A stretch of 64,000 nucleotides of DNA from Prevotella sp. E2-28 (lineage in GTDB: Bacteria; Bacteroidota; Bacteroidia; Bacteroidales; Bacteroidaceae): assembly GCF_022024055.1 (NCBI RefSeq), contig NZ_CP091788.1:2232001-2296000 (forward strand). Direction: 5' to 3'. Both the position numbers and the translations under genes were made by a program. Position 1 is the stretch's first letter. Each line of letters begins with the position of its first letter. This document shows positions 20,599-32,485 of this stretch, piece after piece. A model generated the notes under the pieces. It worked only from the letters and a program-made list of their open reading frames with translations. It had not been told where the DNA came from and made no database searches.

Positions 20599-20937
20599 AT
20601 GACGCTGAAAGAACTTCTACAATCCGTCGACTCAGAGCAATATAGCAACTCACTGCTATTCCAAAAGCTCATAGAGACCAAGCCCGAATATGGCACCAGC
20701 CGACATATTCAGGTAACTGAGGTCGATGGTAACATCATCGTTTCAGGTGTTCACGTCGGTTCTTTGGGCGACATCCTTACCTACAGTATCGATGTGGACC
20801 CGAACTTGAACGTCTCTAAGACGCAACTGTTGGATGCAATCCTGAAGGAACTGTCTGCAGACGGCTTCACCGCTCCCGAGCAGGAGGACTTTTGGAATGA
20901 TTTCAACGACCTTCAGAAAGCAAAAATCATCAGATAA
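20599..20937 (+). CDS. Hypothetical protein
   Basis: 112 residues from ATG at 20599; the in-frame TTG at 20578 is part of a -7 box (TACTTTTG at 20573-20580). Acidic, mixed alpha/beta, with a central beta segment (HIQVTEVDGNIIVSGVHVG). No family recognised. Promoter-to-ATG distance is about 18 bases, so it is transcribed alone. It converges on the toxin gene. Confidence 0.55.
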   Translation: MTLKELLQSVDSEQYSNSLLFQKLIETKPEYGTSRHIQVTEVDGNIIVSGVHVGSLGDILTYSIDVDPNLNVSKTQLLDAILKELSADGFTAPEQEDFWNDFNDLQKAKIIR

Positions 20938-20961
20938 AGTATGGTCTATTGGAGATTAAAA

Positions 20962-21240
20962 CTACCATCCAAATATATCAGCGTGAGTGCCAGTTTCAAG
21001 GAACAAAAGCGTAAGTTGTTTATCGTTCTGTTCCCAGGTCATCAACCAGTTTGGCTGAATGTGACATTCCCATTGCCCTTTATGGTCACCTTTCAATTGA
21101 TGTGGACGGTACTCGTCCGGAAGTGTACCAGTTTCTGAAAGAATCGTGATGGCTTGCTTGATAGCATCTATATCCAAGCCTCTCTTGGCACACTTTCTTA
21201 AATCTTTCTTGAACTGATGAGTATAATCAATACTGTACAT
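20962..21240 (-). CDS. YafQ-family mRNA interferase toxin
   Basis: 92 residues, full length. HQFKKDLRKCAKRGLDI at the start, PHQLKGDHKGQWECHIQPNW in the middle and the C-terminal TGTHADIFG (shifted catalytic His) match RelE/YafQ ribosome-dependent endonucleases. Its ATG overlaps the stop of the upstream antitoxin gene by one base (TAATG), the usual coupled arrangement. Expected to be held inactive by the antitoxin. Confidence 0.9.
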   Translation of the reverse strand: MYSIDYTHQFKKDLRKCAKRGLDIDAIKQAITILSETGTLPDEYRPHQLKGDHKGQWECHIQPNWLMTWEQNDKQLTLLFLETGTHADIFGW

Positions 21241-21467
21241 TAGCCAAGAATTTGATTAAACATGTCGTCAACACTACTAGCGTGATAAACACGTCCATTC
21301 TTGACATCGTCCATAGCTTCTTTATAATGGGTAGTCTTAGTGATGTCATCAACTTTAGGAGTTGATTTCTGTACCTTGACAGAAGACACACCCATCAACA
21401 TCTTACATGCCTGCTTCACTTTCGAAACAAGGTTCTCATCAGGAACTTGTAATACTATTGTTGCCAT
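21240..21467 (-). CDS. Antitoxin of the YafQ module
   Basis: 75 residues from MATIVLQVPDENL (Met at 21467); an upstream frame to 21521 is not needed. The N-terminus is a short beta-strand plus helix, as in RelB/DinJ-like dimerising antitoxins; the C-terminal half (VKNGRVYHASSVDDMFNQIL) is the toxin-binding part. Normal size. The leader of ~100 bases holds a dyad CAATTCAAAC/GTTTGATTG at about 21520-21540, a plausible autoregulatory operator. Confidence 0.8.
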   Translation of the reverse strand: MATIVLQVPDENLVSKVKQACKMLMGVSSVKVQKSTPKVDDITKTTHYKEAMDDVKNGRVYHASSVDDMFNQILG

Positions 21468-21573
21468 AATCGTTACTTCATTTACTTTTTCGGGTGCAAG
21501 GCTGCGGTTGAGCGAGGGCAATCAAACAAGTTTGAATTGCCGAGCGGAAGCAGTCTCGCATTGTTTCACGGTG

Positions 21574-21581
21574 CAAAGATA
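21574..21581 (-). promoter_or_regulatory. -7 box of the toxin-antitoxin operon
   Basis: TATCTTTG on the minus strand, 107 bases upstream of the antitoxin ATG. It leaves a leader containing the CAATTCAAAC dyad. Confidence 0.5.
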
Positions 21582-21674
21582 CAAATAATTCTGGGAAATT
21601 ATTCACTTTATACGCTAAAAGTATGTGGAAAATACTAAAACAAAATAAGAGAGGTATTAAAATACCTCTCTTTG

Positions 21675-21748
21675 TGATTCCGGCGGGATTCAAACCCACA
21701 ACCTTCTGATCCGTAGTCAGATGCTCTATTCAGTTGAGCTACGGAACC
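21675..21748 (-). tRNA. tRNA-Arg(ACG), copy 2 in transcription order
   Basis: 74-base cloverleaf. Acceptor GGTTCCG pairs with CGGAATC; the anticodon loop CTACGGA gives ACG; the T arm GTGGGTTTGAATCCCGC is intact. CCA is not encoded. Confidence 0.93.
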
Positions 21749-21782
21749 TCCGTTCCTTTTTTTATTCACAAACCTTTGAAAG

Positions 21783-21856
21783 TGATTCCGGCGGGATTCA
21801 AACCCACAACCTTCTGATCCGTAGTCAGATGCTCTATTCAGTTGAGCTACGGAACC
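21783..21856 (-). tRNA. tRNA-Arg(ACG), copy 1 in transcription order
   Basis: Identical to the tRNA at 21675-21748, 34 bases apart, co-directional; a second example in this window of a tandemly duplicated tRNA. Confidence 0.93.
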
Positions 21857-21877
21857 AACGTTCCTCGTTTGCGGGTG

Positions 21878-21908
21878 CAAAGGTACGAAGTTTTTTTTTA
21901 TTCACCAA
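21878..21908 (-). promoter_or_regulatory. Promoter of the tRNA-Arg pair
   Basis: On the minus strand TTGG is followed after 19 bases by TACCTTTG (21885-21878), the canonical arrangement, about 20 bases upstream of the first tRNA. Confidence 0.75.
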
Positions 21909-21963
21909 TTTTTTTCGGTACTTTTTCCAAAAAAAGTGATGTTTTTCCAAAATAACGGATAAA

Positions 21964-23472
21964 TCACCGAAGAATATTCAGTTTTTGAACGTATTCTACG
22001 GGCTCTCCCTCTTCATTTTTCAACACATCGGCAAATTTCTGAGGCGTAATTTTCACAGGGCCAGTCATAAACTCTGGGATATTATAACTCTTCATAAACT
22101 GACGATGATAATCGGGATCGGCCTGAGGCAGCGCGAAAGGCTTGGATGCCCTACCCTGCTCGTCAACATGAGCAATGAAGGGACGGGTGAAGTTGCCATC
22201 CTCACGACGACTGCTTACCACCATCCAACGGCCATTGCTTGACCAAGAGTGATAACTCTCTGTATCGTCAGAATTGATACCCTCCATAGGCTTGCATTCG
22301 CCAGTAGCGAGGTCGAGCATCCACAAATCGGCCTCATGATGCCAGATATGGAAGCAACCGTAATTACCCAGTGTGAATACCAGATAGCGACCATCGGGCG
22401 AGATGCGAGGCAAGGTAGCACTTTTTCCCAACGTGTCAGCCTGGAACACGATTTCGCGGGGGCCGAAGGTCATCGTTTCAGGGTTGAACGACTTACGATA
22501 GATGTTATAACGTACCTCACGATAACGCTGGATAACCTCTACATCTTTTGCGACCGTGTCTTTAAACTCAAAATGCGCACTGCAATAATAGAGGCTCTTG
22601 CCATCGGGCGCCCAGAAGGGAAACACCTCGAACTCGGTGGTATCGTTTTCGATGTTCGTCACCTGATTATGCTCCACATCGTATGCTATGATATCGCTAG
22701 CTGAATCAAAGACCTCAATCTTATTCGCATTACGCGTATGGAACGACTGCTCCGTGTTATTGGTAGAAAAGACCACCAGCGGCAACCAAGGATGCCACGT
22801 AGGATAAACACCAGCAGAGAGGATAGAGTCATTACGCATGTTGATTTTGCGAATCTTGCCATCATAGACCACCACCGTACCTCCATGATTCTGACGGGCA
22901 TGGAAAAGCATACGCTCAGGATTCTGGTTCTGATAGTTATGACAGTTGACGCATTGTCCGTTCTGCTCCGTGCTGCACAACAGATTATCAACCATTACCT
23001 GCTCATCATAACTCTCCAGACAACGCTGATTAAGGGTGAGTTCCTCGTAAGTGACATACGAAGGAGAGATGAGTCGATAGCTGAGATAGGCATCAATGCT
23101 ATCAGGCGATACATGATAGGCGAAGGGCTTAAAGCGCTTCCATTGATTACCATTGCGAGCAAAGACCTCGACGGTAATATCATGCCCCTGAGCAGCTGCT
23201 GCCAAACGGTGCCAGTCGTCAACATCGGGCTGAGCTTTCAGACCACCACATACCAGTTCCTCGTCGTTATAAGAGAAACGGGTGACCACCTCATCGGCCT
23301 CCTGCTCCAGTTGGAACGAGAGCGGAGCGATATTCACAGGAATAGTGACATCAGCATAATCAGGATATATCTTGGGCAAGTTTGCATCTTCCACAAAGCT
23401 TTCAGGAACCTTAGCTCCGCATGAGGCCAACAAGACCAGGGCCCCAACCAATAACAAATGGGTATATTTCAT
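21964..23472 (-). CDS. TolB-like PD40 lipoprotein with a CxxCH motif
   Basis: About 502 residues from MKYTHLLLVGALVLLASCGAK (Met at 23472; an upstream Met at 23478 is possible). Lipobox LASC puts Cys near 18. Beta-propeller PD40/TolB-type repeats are visible (FPFWAPDGKSLYYCS, LPRISPDGRYLVFTLG, YHSWSSNGRWMVVSSRR). In the middle a single CVNCH heme-c-binding motif occurs in GQCVNCHNYQN, near residue 183. So it is probably a periplasmic or outer-membrane lipoprotein, possibly binding heme. Overlaps the upstream DUF6057 gene by 4 bases. Confidence 0.8.
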   Translation of the reverse strand: MKYTHLLLVGALVLLASCGAKVPESFVEDANLPKIYPDYADVTIPVNIAPLSFQLEQEADEVVTRFSYNDEELVCGGLKAQPDVDDWHRLAAAAQGHDITVEVFARNGNQWKRFKPFAYHVSPDSIDAYLSYRLISPSYVTYEELTLNQRCLESYDEQVMVDNLLCSTEQNGQCVNCHNYQNQNPERMLFHARQNHGGTVVVYDGKIRKINMRNDSILSAGVYPTWHPWLPLVVFSTNNTEQSFHTRNANKIEVFDSASDIIAYDVEHNQVTNIENDTTEFEVFPFWAPDGKSLYYCSAHFEFKDTVAKDVEVIQRYREVRYNIYRKSFNPETMTFGPREIVFQADTLGKSATLPRISPDGRYLVFTLGNYGCFHIWHHEADLWMLDLATGECKPMEGINSDDTESYHSWSSNGRWMVVSSRREDGNFTRPFIAHVDEQGRASKPFALPQADPDYHRQFMKSYNIPEFMTGPVKITPQKFADVLKNEEGEPVEYVQKLNILR

Positions 23473-23474
23473 AA

Positions 23475-25298
23475 TCAATACAACTTCTGATTTCTAATGA
23501 GGAAATAGTCATAATAAAAAGTATGTCCGTACTGCGGATAGAACACCGGGCGCATCTGCTCCTCAGTCATCCCCTGACAGCGTTGAGCCAAAGCCATGAA
23601 ATTCTGATAATCCTGAACGACCTGATTATCGAAAGGCATCTGACTGATATCCACATGATGCTCCAAATTTCCATACAGGAATGCAGCCTCCTGATAATGG
23701 CGAGGCATAGGCTTTCCTTGATGCAGGATAGCATACTTATTAAAGCGAGGCCAGAACGTAGCGATATCCTTAGTCCACAGAGCAGCAAAGAGCACAAGTT
23801 CCTGCATTACAGGGTCTTCCGTCTCAACGTTCACTAAAAGGTGCATCAAGAAATACTCCACCAAACCATTGTCGCTACCCAACTGATCCACGAAGTCACG
23901 CAGATGGAACAGGGGACCATACTCGTTGCTGGCCTGCATCTTTTCGCGCTGATGAAGATACTGTTCCTGCTCTTCTGCCCATGCCTTATGATAGCGGGTG
24001 TGCTTTAAGATATCAATATATTTCTTGGCTACTTCATACTCCTCGTCCATCAACGAGCAGCGAGTCATATACTTCAGATAGACGGCACGCCAACCGTACT
24101 CTACGCCATCCTCCAGACACCAGCGATGACAGTAGTTCAACTGGCCATAATAATAATAGATGTCACGGCCTATGACCTGCGTCATGCGGATGTCAATCGG
24201 CGTGTTGCTGGCTTTCGCTCCCTGACGATAACGGAAGGCATCATCACCAAGATGTCCTAAGCGGAAAAGCGCCAGGTTCTTCATCATCACGATACTACGC
24301 GTAGGTTCATCCTGCAGGTTAGTAGCCTCGCGAACAATAGCGTTCCAATCACCATTCTCCATAGCACGGTCCATGGCCAGTTCCTTATGGAAATTATAGT
24401 CTTTATACCAGAACGTATATACGCCATAGGAAAGGCCGCCCAGCAACAAGCATTGAGCTAAGCCCCAGATAACAGGTTTACGCACCTGATTATTACCCCA
24501 CAGTCCGTAACAAACAGCCAACAGCGCATAGAAAACAGCCAGCAGGATAAAAGGCCAATAATACTCTGCGCAAAACTTATCTACCTCGAAGAGCGGAAGT
24601 GCCGTGAAGTATATCGTCTCAAAACTGGTCTGATAATACAACTGCTGATAGCATATCATAGGCACTATCAGAATCATCAAAAGTGCCAAGAACGTGTTCA
24701 GGAGGCGCATCTTTAGAGTCATCGGTTTCAGCCTCCACGTCAGCAGTCCCATCAATGCCACAGCAAAAAGTCCATAAGAACCTGCCAACGGATAAAGGAT
24801 AGCAGCACTAAGTGCGATGAATACAGGACGCGCCACATTTGGCAGACATCTGAATCCCCACACGCTAGCCACACCTATAGTCAATCCAATAGTTGCCACA
24901 TAGAAGTATCCCCTTAGTTTAAGGTAATAAATCCAATAACCCAGTTCCATATTACTCAAAAGGAGCAAAGACACTGGAATCAGCAAAACGGTTAGCCATT
25001 TCAAGGGAACTTTAAATGTAAATGCCGATACGACCAGCAAGGCAGCCCACCACACACTAAGAACGAGGACACCAATCCAGGTGTGATAGAAGAAGTCCGT
25101 AAAGAACGTGCCCAGATAAGTCAGCATACCACCAGGTACCACCATCTGCTGTTTAAAGAACAACTCTGTATCAAGAAAAAGGTTAAGTTCTTGGACTTTC
25201 CACAAGAAGTTTCCCTCGTAGTGTGCCATTGCCCACGCAATAACGCAAAAGGCTATTGCCACAAGGAGCACAGGAATTATAGTCAGCTTATTTTTCAT
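23475..25298 (-). CDS. DUF6057-type large membrane protein
   Basis: 607 residues. About 8-10 transmembrane helices fill residues 1-310, followed by a soluble C-terminal domain of ~290 residues rich in Tyr, His and helices, with TPR-like character (MTRCSLMDEEYEVAKKYID). I assign it to DUF6057 from its length, topology and partner gene. Role unknown; the operon partner is a PD40 lipoprotein, so the pair may form an envelope complex. A -7 box TACCTTTG lies at 25328-25321 on this strand. Confidence 0.7.
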   Translation of the reverse strand: MKNKLTIIPVLLVAIAFCVIAWAMAHYEGNFLWKVQELNLFLDTELFFKQQMVVPGGMLTYLGTFFTDFFYHTWIGVLVLSVWWAALLVVSAFTFKVPLKWLTVLLIPVSLLLLSNMELGYWIYYLKLRGYFYVATIGLTIGVASVWGFRCLPNVARPVFIALSAAILYPLAGSYGLFAVALMGLLTWRLKPMTLKMRLLNTFLALLMILIVPMICYQQLYYQTSFETIYFTALPLFEVDKFCAEYYWPFILLAVFYALLAVCYGLWGNNQVRKPVIWGLAQCLLLGGLSYGVYTFWYKDYNFHKELAMDRAMENGDWNAIVREATNLQDEPTRSIVMMKNLALFRLGHLGDDAFRYRQGAKASNTPIDIRMTQVIGRDIYYYYGQLNYCHRWCLEDGVEYGWRAVYLKYMTRCSLMDEEYEVAKKYIDILKHTRYHKAWAEEQEQYLHQREKMQASNEYGPLFHLRDFVDQLGSDNGLVEYFLMHLLVNVETEDPVMQELVLFAALWTKDIATFWPRFNKYAILHQGKPMPRHYQEAAFLYGNLEHHVDISQMPFDNQVVQDYQNFMALAQRCQGMTEEQMRPVFYPQYGHTFYYDYFLIRNQKLY

Positions 25299-25372
25299 AC
25301 GTTTTTCGTTATTGTGGATGCAAAGGTATAAAAATAATTCAACAAAAAGAATCAGAATCGAAAATTATTTCG

Positions 25373-28525
<3,153 letters not shown>

Positions 28526-28548
28526 ATATCACGCTATAAGAACAAAAG

Positions 28549-28579
28549 CGGCACCCATTGAAAATGAGTGCCGTTTTTT
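28549..28579 (+). terminator. Terminator of the beta-galactosidase gene
   Basis: CGGCACCCATT pairs with AATGAGTGCCG (one mismatch), followed by TTTTTTA. Confidence 0.85.
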
Positions 28580-28607
28580 ATAGTCCTAATATAAAGGGGC
28601 GTTTAAT

Positions 28608-29630
28608 TTACCATCCTAACTGACTGAATGTCTTACAGCCCTTAGCGTAATATTTCCATAACAGGAGGAAAGGAACAAACTCAGATTCCTGATTATCCTT
28701 CCTGCTATTCTGGATTTGCTGTCGGTCCTTCACGAAATCCTTGCGCCAACGCTTGAAATCGCGACGGGCTCGGAAGATAGCTTTGAAGTCGCCTATATTA
28801 CGCTTCAGCAGTAGTGTCTGGAAAGCAGCCAGATAATCCAAGAACCAACGCAAGCGCATCACAGGCTTCAAGTCTTTTTCTGGCAAGCACTTATACAGCA
28901 TCGTCAGGTTATTACGGAAATTCAGATAGGTCTTCATCGGATTCGACTTAGGTAACGTGCCGCCACCAACATGATACACCTTACTCTGAGGCAGGCACCA
29001 TATCTGATAACCACGAATCCTCATGCGCCAGCACATCTCTATCTCTTCCTGATGAGCAAAGAAGCGCCCATCCAGTCCGCCAACCTCTTTATATATACGC
29101 GCACGCACAAGCAAAGCAGCACCTGTAGCCCAATGTATCTTAGCCGGCTCATCATATTGTCCCTTATCCTGTTCTACGACATCAAAAATTCTGCCGCGAC
29201 AGAAAGGATAGCCATAACGGTCCATATAACCACCACAGGCACCTGCATACTCAAAACTGTCGCGCTGGAAGATACTTAGCAGTTTCGGCTGACAGGCAGC
29301 CACCTCTTTGTGAGCATCCATAAACTCTATCATCGGTATCAACCAGCCTGGAGTCACCTCAATGTCGCTGTTCAACAGCAGATAATACTCGGCCTCCACC
29401 TGCGCCAGCGCCTTATTATAGCCCTCAGCAAATCCCCAGTTCTTCTCTAAAAGAATCAAGCGAACCTCAGGAAACTGCTCTTTCAATAGTGCAATGCTAT
29501 TATCTGTCGATGCGTTATCAGCTACATAGACCACAGCTTCCTCGCGCGAAAAATTCAGAACACTGGGCAGATACTTTTTCAACATCTCCGCCCCGTTCCA
29601 GTTTAATATAACGATAGCTAACTTATCCAT
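28608..29630 (-). CDS. Family 2 glycosyltransferase
   Basis: 340 residues from MDKLAIVILNWNGAEML (Met at 29630). The GT-A fold is evident: VVYVADNASTDNSIAL near 37-52, LLNSDIEVTPGW with the DxD-type Asp at ~83, GGLDGRFFAHQEEIEMCWR near 184-202 (catalytic ED). Members add sugars from nucleotide donors to rhamnan or other surface polysaccharides. The start overlaps the stop of mtaB by 8 bases, so it is translationally coupled to that tRNA-modification gene, an arrangement I know from other Bacteroidales. The C-terminus is basic and probably membrane-associated. Confidence 0.9.
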   Translation of the reverse strand: MDKLAIVILNWNGAEMLKKYLPSVLNFSREEAVVYVADNASTDNSIALLKEQFPEVRLILLEKNWGFAEGYNKALAQVEAEYYLLLNSDIEVTPGWLIPMIEFMDAHKEVAACQPKLLSIFQRDSFEYAGACGGYMDRYGYPFCRGRIFDVVEQDKGQYDEPAKIHWATGAALLVRARIYKEVGGLDGRFFAHQEEIEMCWRMRIRGYQIWCLPQSKVYHVGGGTLPKSNPMKTYLNFRNNLTMLYKCLPEKDLKPVMRLRWFLDYLAAFQTLLLKRNIGDFKAIFRARRDFKRWRKDFVKDRQQIQNSRKDNQESEFVPFLLLWKYYAKGCKTFSQLGW

Positions 29631-30963
29631 TGATGATTGTTGCTTTAAGCGCCGTCTTGTCGTGATTAAAATCACCCATACGCACCTTTATCAATTCATT
29701 GTCATATTCAGGTCTCGCATCCTGTGCCGACAGTTCTACGCGGATATAGTTCTTTGTAAACCCATGCATGGCACGACCACGTGTAGCTTTCTCAAACAGT
29801 ACTTCTGCCTCTTGTCCTATATACTGCTCGTAGAAATTGATTGTCTTTTCATCCGAAAGATCCAGCAATCGTTTGCTACGTAACTTCTTATCTTTCTCAG
29901 GCACTACATAGTCTATCTTCAGCGCCGATGTACCTGGACGCTCGGAGTATGGGAACACATGAAGTTGTGTAACTGGCAACGATTTGATAAACTCATAGCC
30001 ATCCTCAAAACACTCTGGTGTCTCGCCTCTACAACCTACCATCACATCCACTCCGATAAACGCATCAGGCATCAACTCCTTAATGCGGAGAATCTTATCA
30101 GCAAAGAGCTGACGGTCATAATGACGATGCATCAACTTCAGCACCTCATCACTACCACTCTGCAAGGGAATATGGAAATGAGGCATGAATGCCCTACTCT
30201 CCTTTGCACAGTAATCTATGAGCTCATCGCTTAACAAATCTGGCTCCAAACTGCTAATACGATAACGACGGATACCTTCCACCTTATCGAGCGCTTTTAC
30301 CAAATCAATAAATCGCTCGCCAGTAGTCTTACCGAAGTCACCGATGTTCACACCCGTAAGCACAATCTCCTTTCCGCCTTCTTCTGCGGCCTGCTGAGCC
30401 TGCTCCACCAATGATGCTATCGTTGGATTACGGCTGAACCCACGCGCGTACGGTATAGTACAATAGGTACAGAAATAGTCACAGCCATCCTGAACCTTCA
30501 GAAAATAGCGAGTTCTGTTACCTCTTGAGCACGATGGGGCAAACGTCTTAATATCCTTAGTCTTCACCGTCTTATATGTCGCAGAATCTTCGCGATTCAT
30601 AAACGCTTCGGATAAGAACTGTACCAAATTTGCTTTCTCATTAGAGCCCAGCACCAAGCTGACGCCCTCAATTTTACTCACGGCTTCAGGTTCTAACTGT
30701 GCATAACAACCAGTCACCACCACAAAAGCACCAGGATTCTCACGAACAAGCCTATGAATGGCCTGCCTGCATTTATGGTCGGCCACATCAGTTACTGAAC
30801 AGGTATTGATCAGACAAATATCTGCTTTTTCTCCCTTTTGGGCTGTTCTCACGCCAAGCCCCTGAAGCATACGTCCAAAAGTGGACGTCTCAGAGAAATT
30901 CAATTTGCACCCTAAGGTATAATATACAGCTGTTTTGCCTTGAAAGGCGGAAGTATCTATCAT
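29623..30963 (-). CDS. mtaB: tRNA t6A37 methylthiotransferase MtaB
   Basis: 446 residues. N-terminal MTTase domain with the three iron-sulfur Cys (GCKLNFSETST, INTCSVTD, TGCYAQ), radical SAM core with CDYFCTYCTIPYARG near 153-167 binding the SAM cluster, and a C-terminal TRAM domain. It converts t6A to ms2t6A at position 37 of tRNAs reading ANN codons. Close paralogue of rimO at 46594 but with the MtaB signature. A TACCTTTG box (30990-30983) precedes it by 20 bases. Confidence 0.95.
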   Translation of the reverse strand: MIDTSAFQGKTAVYYTLGCKLNFSETSTFGRMLQGLGVRTAQKGEKADICLINTCSVTDVADHKCRQAIHRLVRENPGAFVVVTGCYAQLEPEAVSKIEGVSLVLGSNEKANLVQFLSEAFMNREDSATYKTVKTKDIKTFAPSCSRGNRTRYFLKVQDGCDYFCTYCTIPYARGFSRNPTIASLVEQAQQAAEEGGKEIVLTGVNIGDFGKTTGERFIDLVKALDKVEGIRRYRISSLEPDLLSDELIDYCAKESRAFMPHFHIPLQSGSDEVLKLMHRHYDRQLFADKILRIKELMPDAFIGVDVMVGCRGETPECFEDGYEFIKSLPVTQLHVFPYSERPGTSALKIDYVVPEKDKKLRSKRLLDLSDEKTINFYEQYIGQEAEVLFEKATRGRAMHGFTKNYIRVELSAQDARPEYDNELIKVRMGDFNHDKTALKATIING

Positions 30964-31159
30964 ATCATTTTATTATGTTTTGCAAAGGTAAGCAATAAAT
31001 GACAAAAAACACTCATTTTTGTCTTAAATTGATTTAAGTAGATTTTTTACACTATTTTTAACAATTCGTATATCATTGATTTACAGTGATTTGCAAAAAA
31101 GTTACAAAAAGAGGCAAAAAAAATTTGAAAAAAATGTATCATCGTATCAAAAAAATGTC

Positions 31160-31167
31160 TACCTTTG
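31160..31167 (+). promoter_or_regulatory. -7 box of the VDTTV-repeat lipoprotein
   Basis: TACCTTTG, 53 bases before the ATG at 31220. Confidence 0.6.
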
Positions 31168-31219
31168 CATCGTTTTAATAAACAAATGATTGTTTTACAG
31201 ATTTAAAAAGCAAAAAGAA

Positions 31220-31390
31220 ATGAAAAAGATTGCATTTATGTTCGCAGTTGCAGCTATGTTCGTAGCATGTGGTAATGGTAACAAGCCCGCTGAGGAGGTT
31301 GCTACTGATTCAATCGCAGAGGTTGACACTACTGTTGTTGACACCACTGTTGTTGACACCACTGTTGTTGACACCACTGTTGCTGAGTAA
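31220..31390 (+). CDS. Small lipoprotein with VDTTV repeats
   Basis: 56 residues: MKKIAFMFAVAAMFVACG gives a signal and lipobox (FVAC, Cys17), then a 20-residue acidic spacer and four tandem VDTTV units (15-bp repeat in DNA), ending VAE. It is likely exported and tethered to a membrane. The repeat is a low-complexity Thr/Asp tail of variable length in relatives; function unknown. It is followed by a strong terminator. Confidence 0.7.
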   Translation: MKKIAFMFAVAAMFVACGNGNKPAEEVATDSIAEVDTTVVDTTVVDTTVVDTTVAE

Positions 31391-31414
31391 TTTAGCGAAC
31401 TAAGGGAAACGTAA

Positions 31415-31446
31415 GAGGATGTATCCAAGATACATCCTCTTTTTTT
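31415..31446 (+). terminator. Strong terminator
   Basis: An 11-bp perfect stem GAGGATGTATC/GATACATCCTC with a 3-base loop and seven T. Confidence 0.95.
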
Positions 31447-31490
31447 GTTTATATCCTAACAGATTCACCACTCGCCATAAATGTGTTTTC

Positions 31491-31574
31491 ATAACTCTAA
31501 GAGATAATTTCATAAGTCTTAAAGATATTTTCATAACTCTAAGAGTTATTTTTGTAAGTCTTAGAGATAATCCA
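31491..31574. repeat. 21-bp tandem repeat, locus A (4 units)
   Basis: Four 21-bp units starting ATAACTCTAAGAGATAATTTC, with the palindromic core AACTCTAAGAGTT in unit 3. The same unit family occurs as four units at 61092-61175. Non-coding on both strands. Confidence 0.85.
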
Positions 31575-31602
31575 ATCGCTTTTTCACCAACTCAAGATTA
31601 TT

Positions 31603-31641
31603 ACAAAAAATAATCCCAGTCACTTTGAAGTGACTGGGATT
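31603..31641 (-). terminator. Terminator of the rpsF operon
   Basis: On the minus strand, a 13-bp stem AATCCCAGTCACT/AGTGACTGGGATT with a 4-base loop followed by a T-run (TTATTTTTTG). Confidence 0.8.
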
Positions 31642-31678
31642 CGCGTTGTAATATCAATGATATTGCTTTACAGCGTAA

Positions 31679-32197
31679 TTACTCTGCAACGGGAGCCTCT
31701 GCTTCCTGAGCAGGAGCCTCCTCAACGGCGGGAGCTGCAACCTCCTCAGCAGGAGCACCTTCAGCAACAACCTTAACAGGAATCTCGGCGCTAACCTCCT
31801 TGTGGAAGCGAACAACAGCTACGTAGTCGCCAACCTTCTTGATATCCTTCAGAACGATGATCTTACGATCAACTTCCTTGCCCAACTTAGCGAGCTCATC
31901 AGCAACAGTCATGTTAGTAACAGAACCATAAAGCTGACCAGTAGCGCTAACCTTAGCAGCGATAGTGAGTGCAACACCCTGGAGAGCGGCAGCCTTCTCC
32001 TCAGCAGCAGCCTTCAAAGCTGCCAACTTGTGAGCCTGCTGCTTCAGGTTCTCAGCCAGAATCTTCTTGGCAGATGGTGAAGCGATAACAGCCTTACCTG
32101 TAGGAATCAGGTAGTTACGGCCATAACCCGACTTAACATTTACGATATCGTTCTTGAATCCCAAGCCGATAACATCTTCTTTCAAAATCAATTCCAT
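31679..32197 (-). CDS. rplI: Ribosomal protein bL9
   Basis: 172 residues. The N-terminal RNA-binding domain (MELILKEDVIGLGFKNDIVNV start and GYGRNYLIPTGKA near 24-36) and the long connecting helix are clear. The C-terminus carries about 25 extra residues rich in Ala, Glu and Pro beyond the usual ~148. It binds 23S rRNA domain V. Third gene of rpsF-rpsR-rplI, 18 bases after rpsR. Confidence 0.97.
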   Translation of the reverse strand: MELILKEDVIGLGFKNDIVNVKSGYGRNYLIPTGKAVIASPSAKKILAENLKQQAHKLAALKAAAEEKAAALQGVALTIAAKVSATGQLYGSVTNMTVADELAKLGKEVDRKIIVLKDIKKVGDYVAVVRFHKEVSAEIPVKVVAEGAPAEEVAAPAVEEAPAQEAEAPVAE

Positions 32198-32215
32198 TCT
32201 TGCGTCCTCCTTTGT

Positions 32216-32482
32216 TTATTTCATCAAATCGGTTACGTAAGGCAGCAATGCAATCTGACGTGCACGCTTAACGGCCTGAGCCACACGACGCTGGTACTTC
32301 AGAGAGGTACCGGTGATGCGACGGGGCAGAATCTTACCCTGCTCGTTCAGGAACTTCTTCAGGAACTCGGGATCTTTGTAGTCAATATACTTGATACCGC
32401 TCTTCTTGAAACGGCAATACTTCTTCTTCTTCAGGTCGATAGAAGGAGCATTCAAATAACGGATTTCACTCTGTTCTGCCAT
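32216..32482 (-). CDS. rpsR: Ribosomal protein bS18
   Basis: 88 residues with [21 protein letters not shown] and [22 protein letters not shown], the standard bS18 core. Forms a heterodimer with bS6 on the 30S platform. Located three bases after rpsF; co-transcribed. Confidence 0.97.
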   Translation of the reverse strand: MAEQSEIRYLNAPSIDLKKKKYCRFKKSGIKYIDYKDPEFLKKFLNEQGKILPRRITGTSLKYQRRVAQAVKRARQIALLPYVTDLMK

Positions 32483-32485
32483 AGT

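Noticed and set aside
31491-31574. CRISPR-like array
   Set aside because: Units are contiguous 21-mers without spacers and no cas genes occur in the window.
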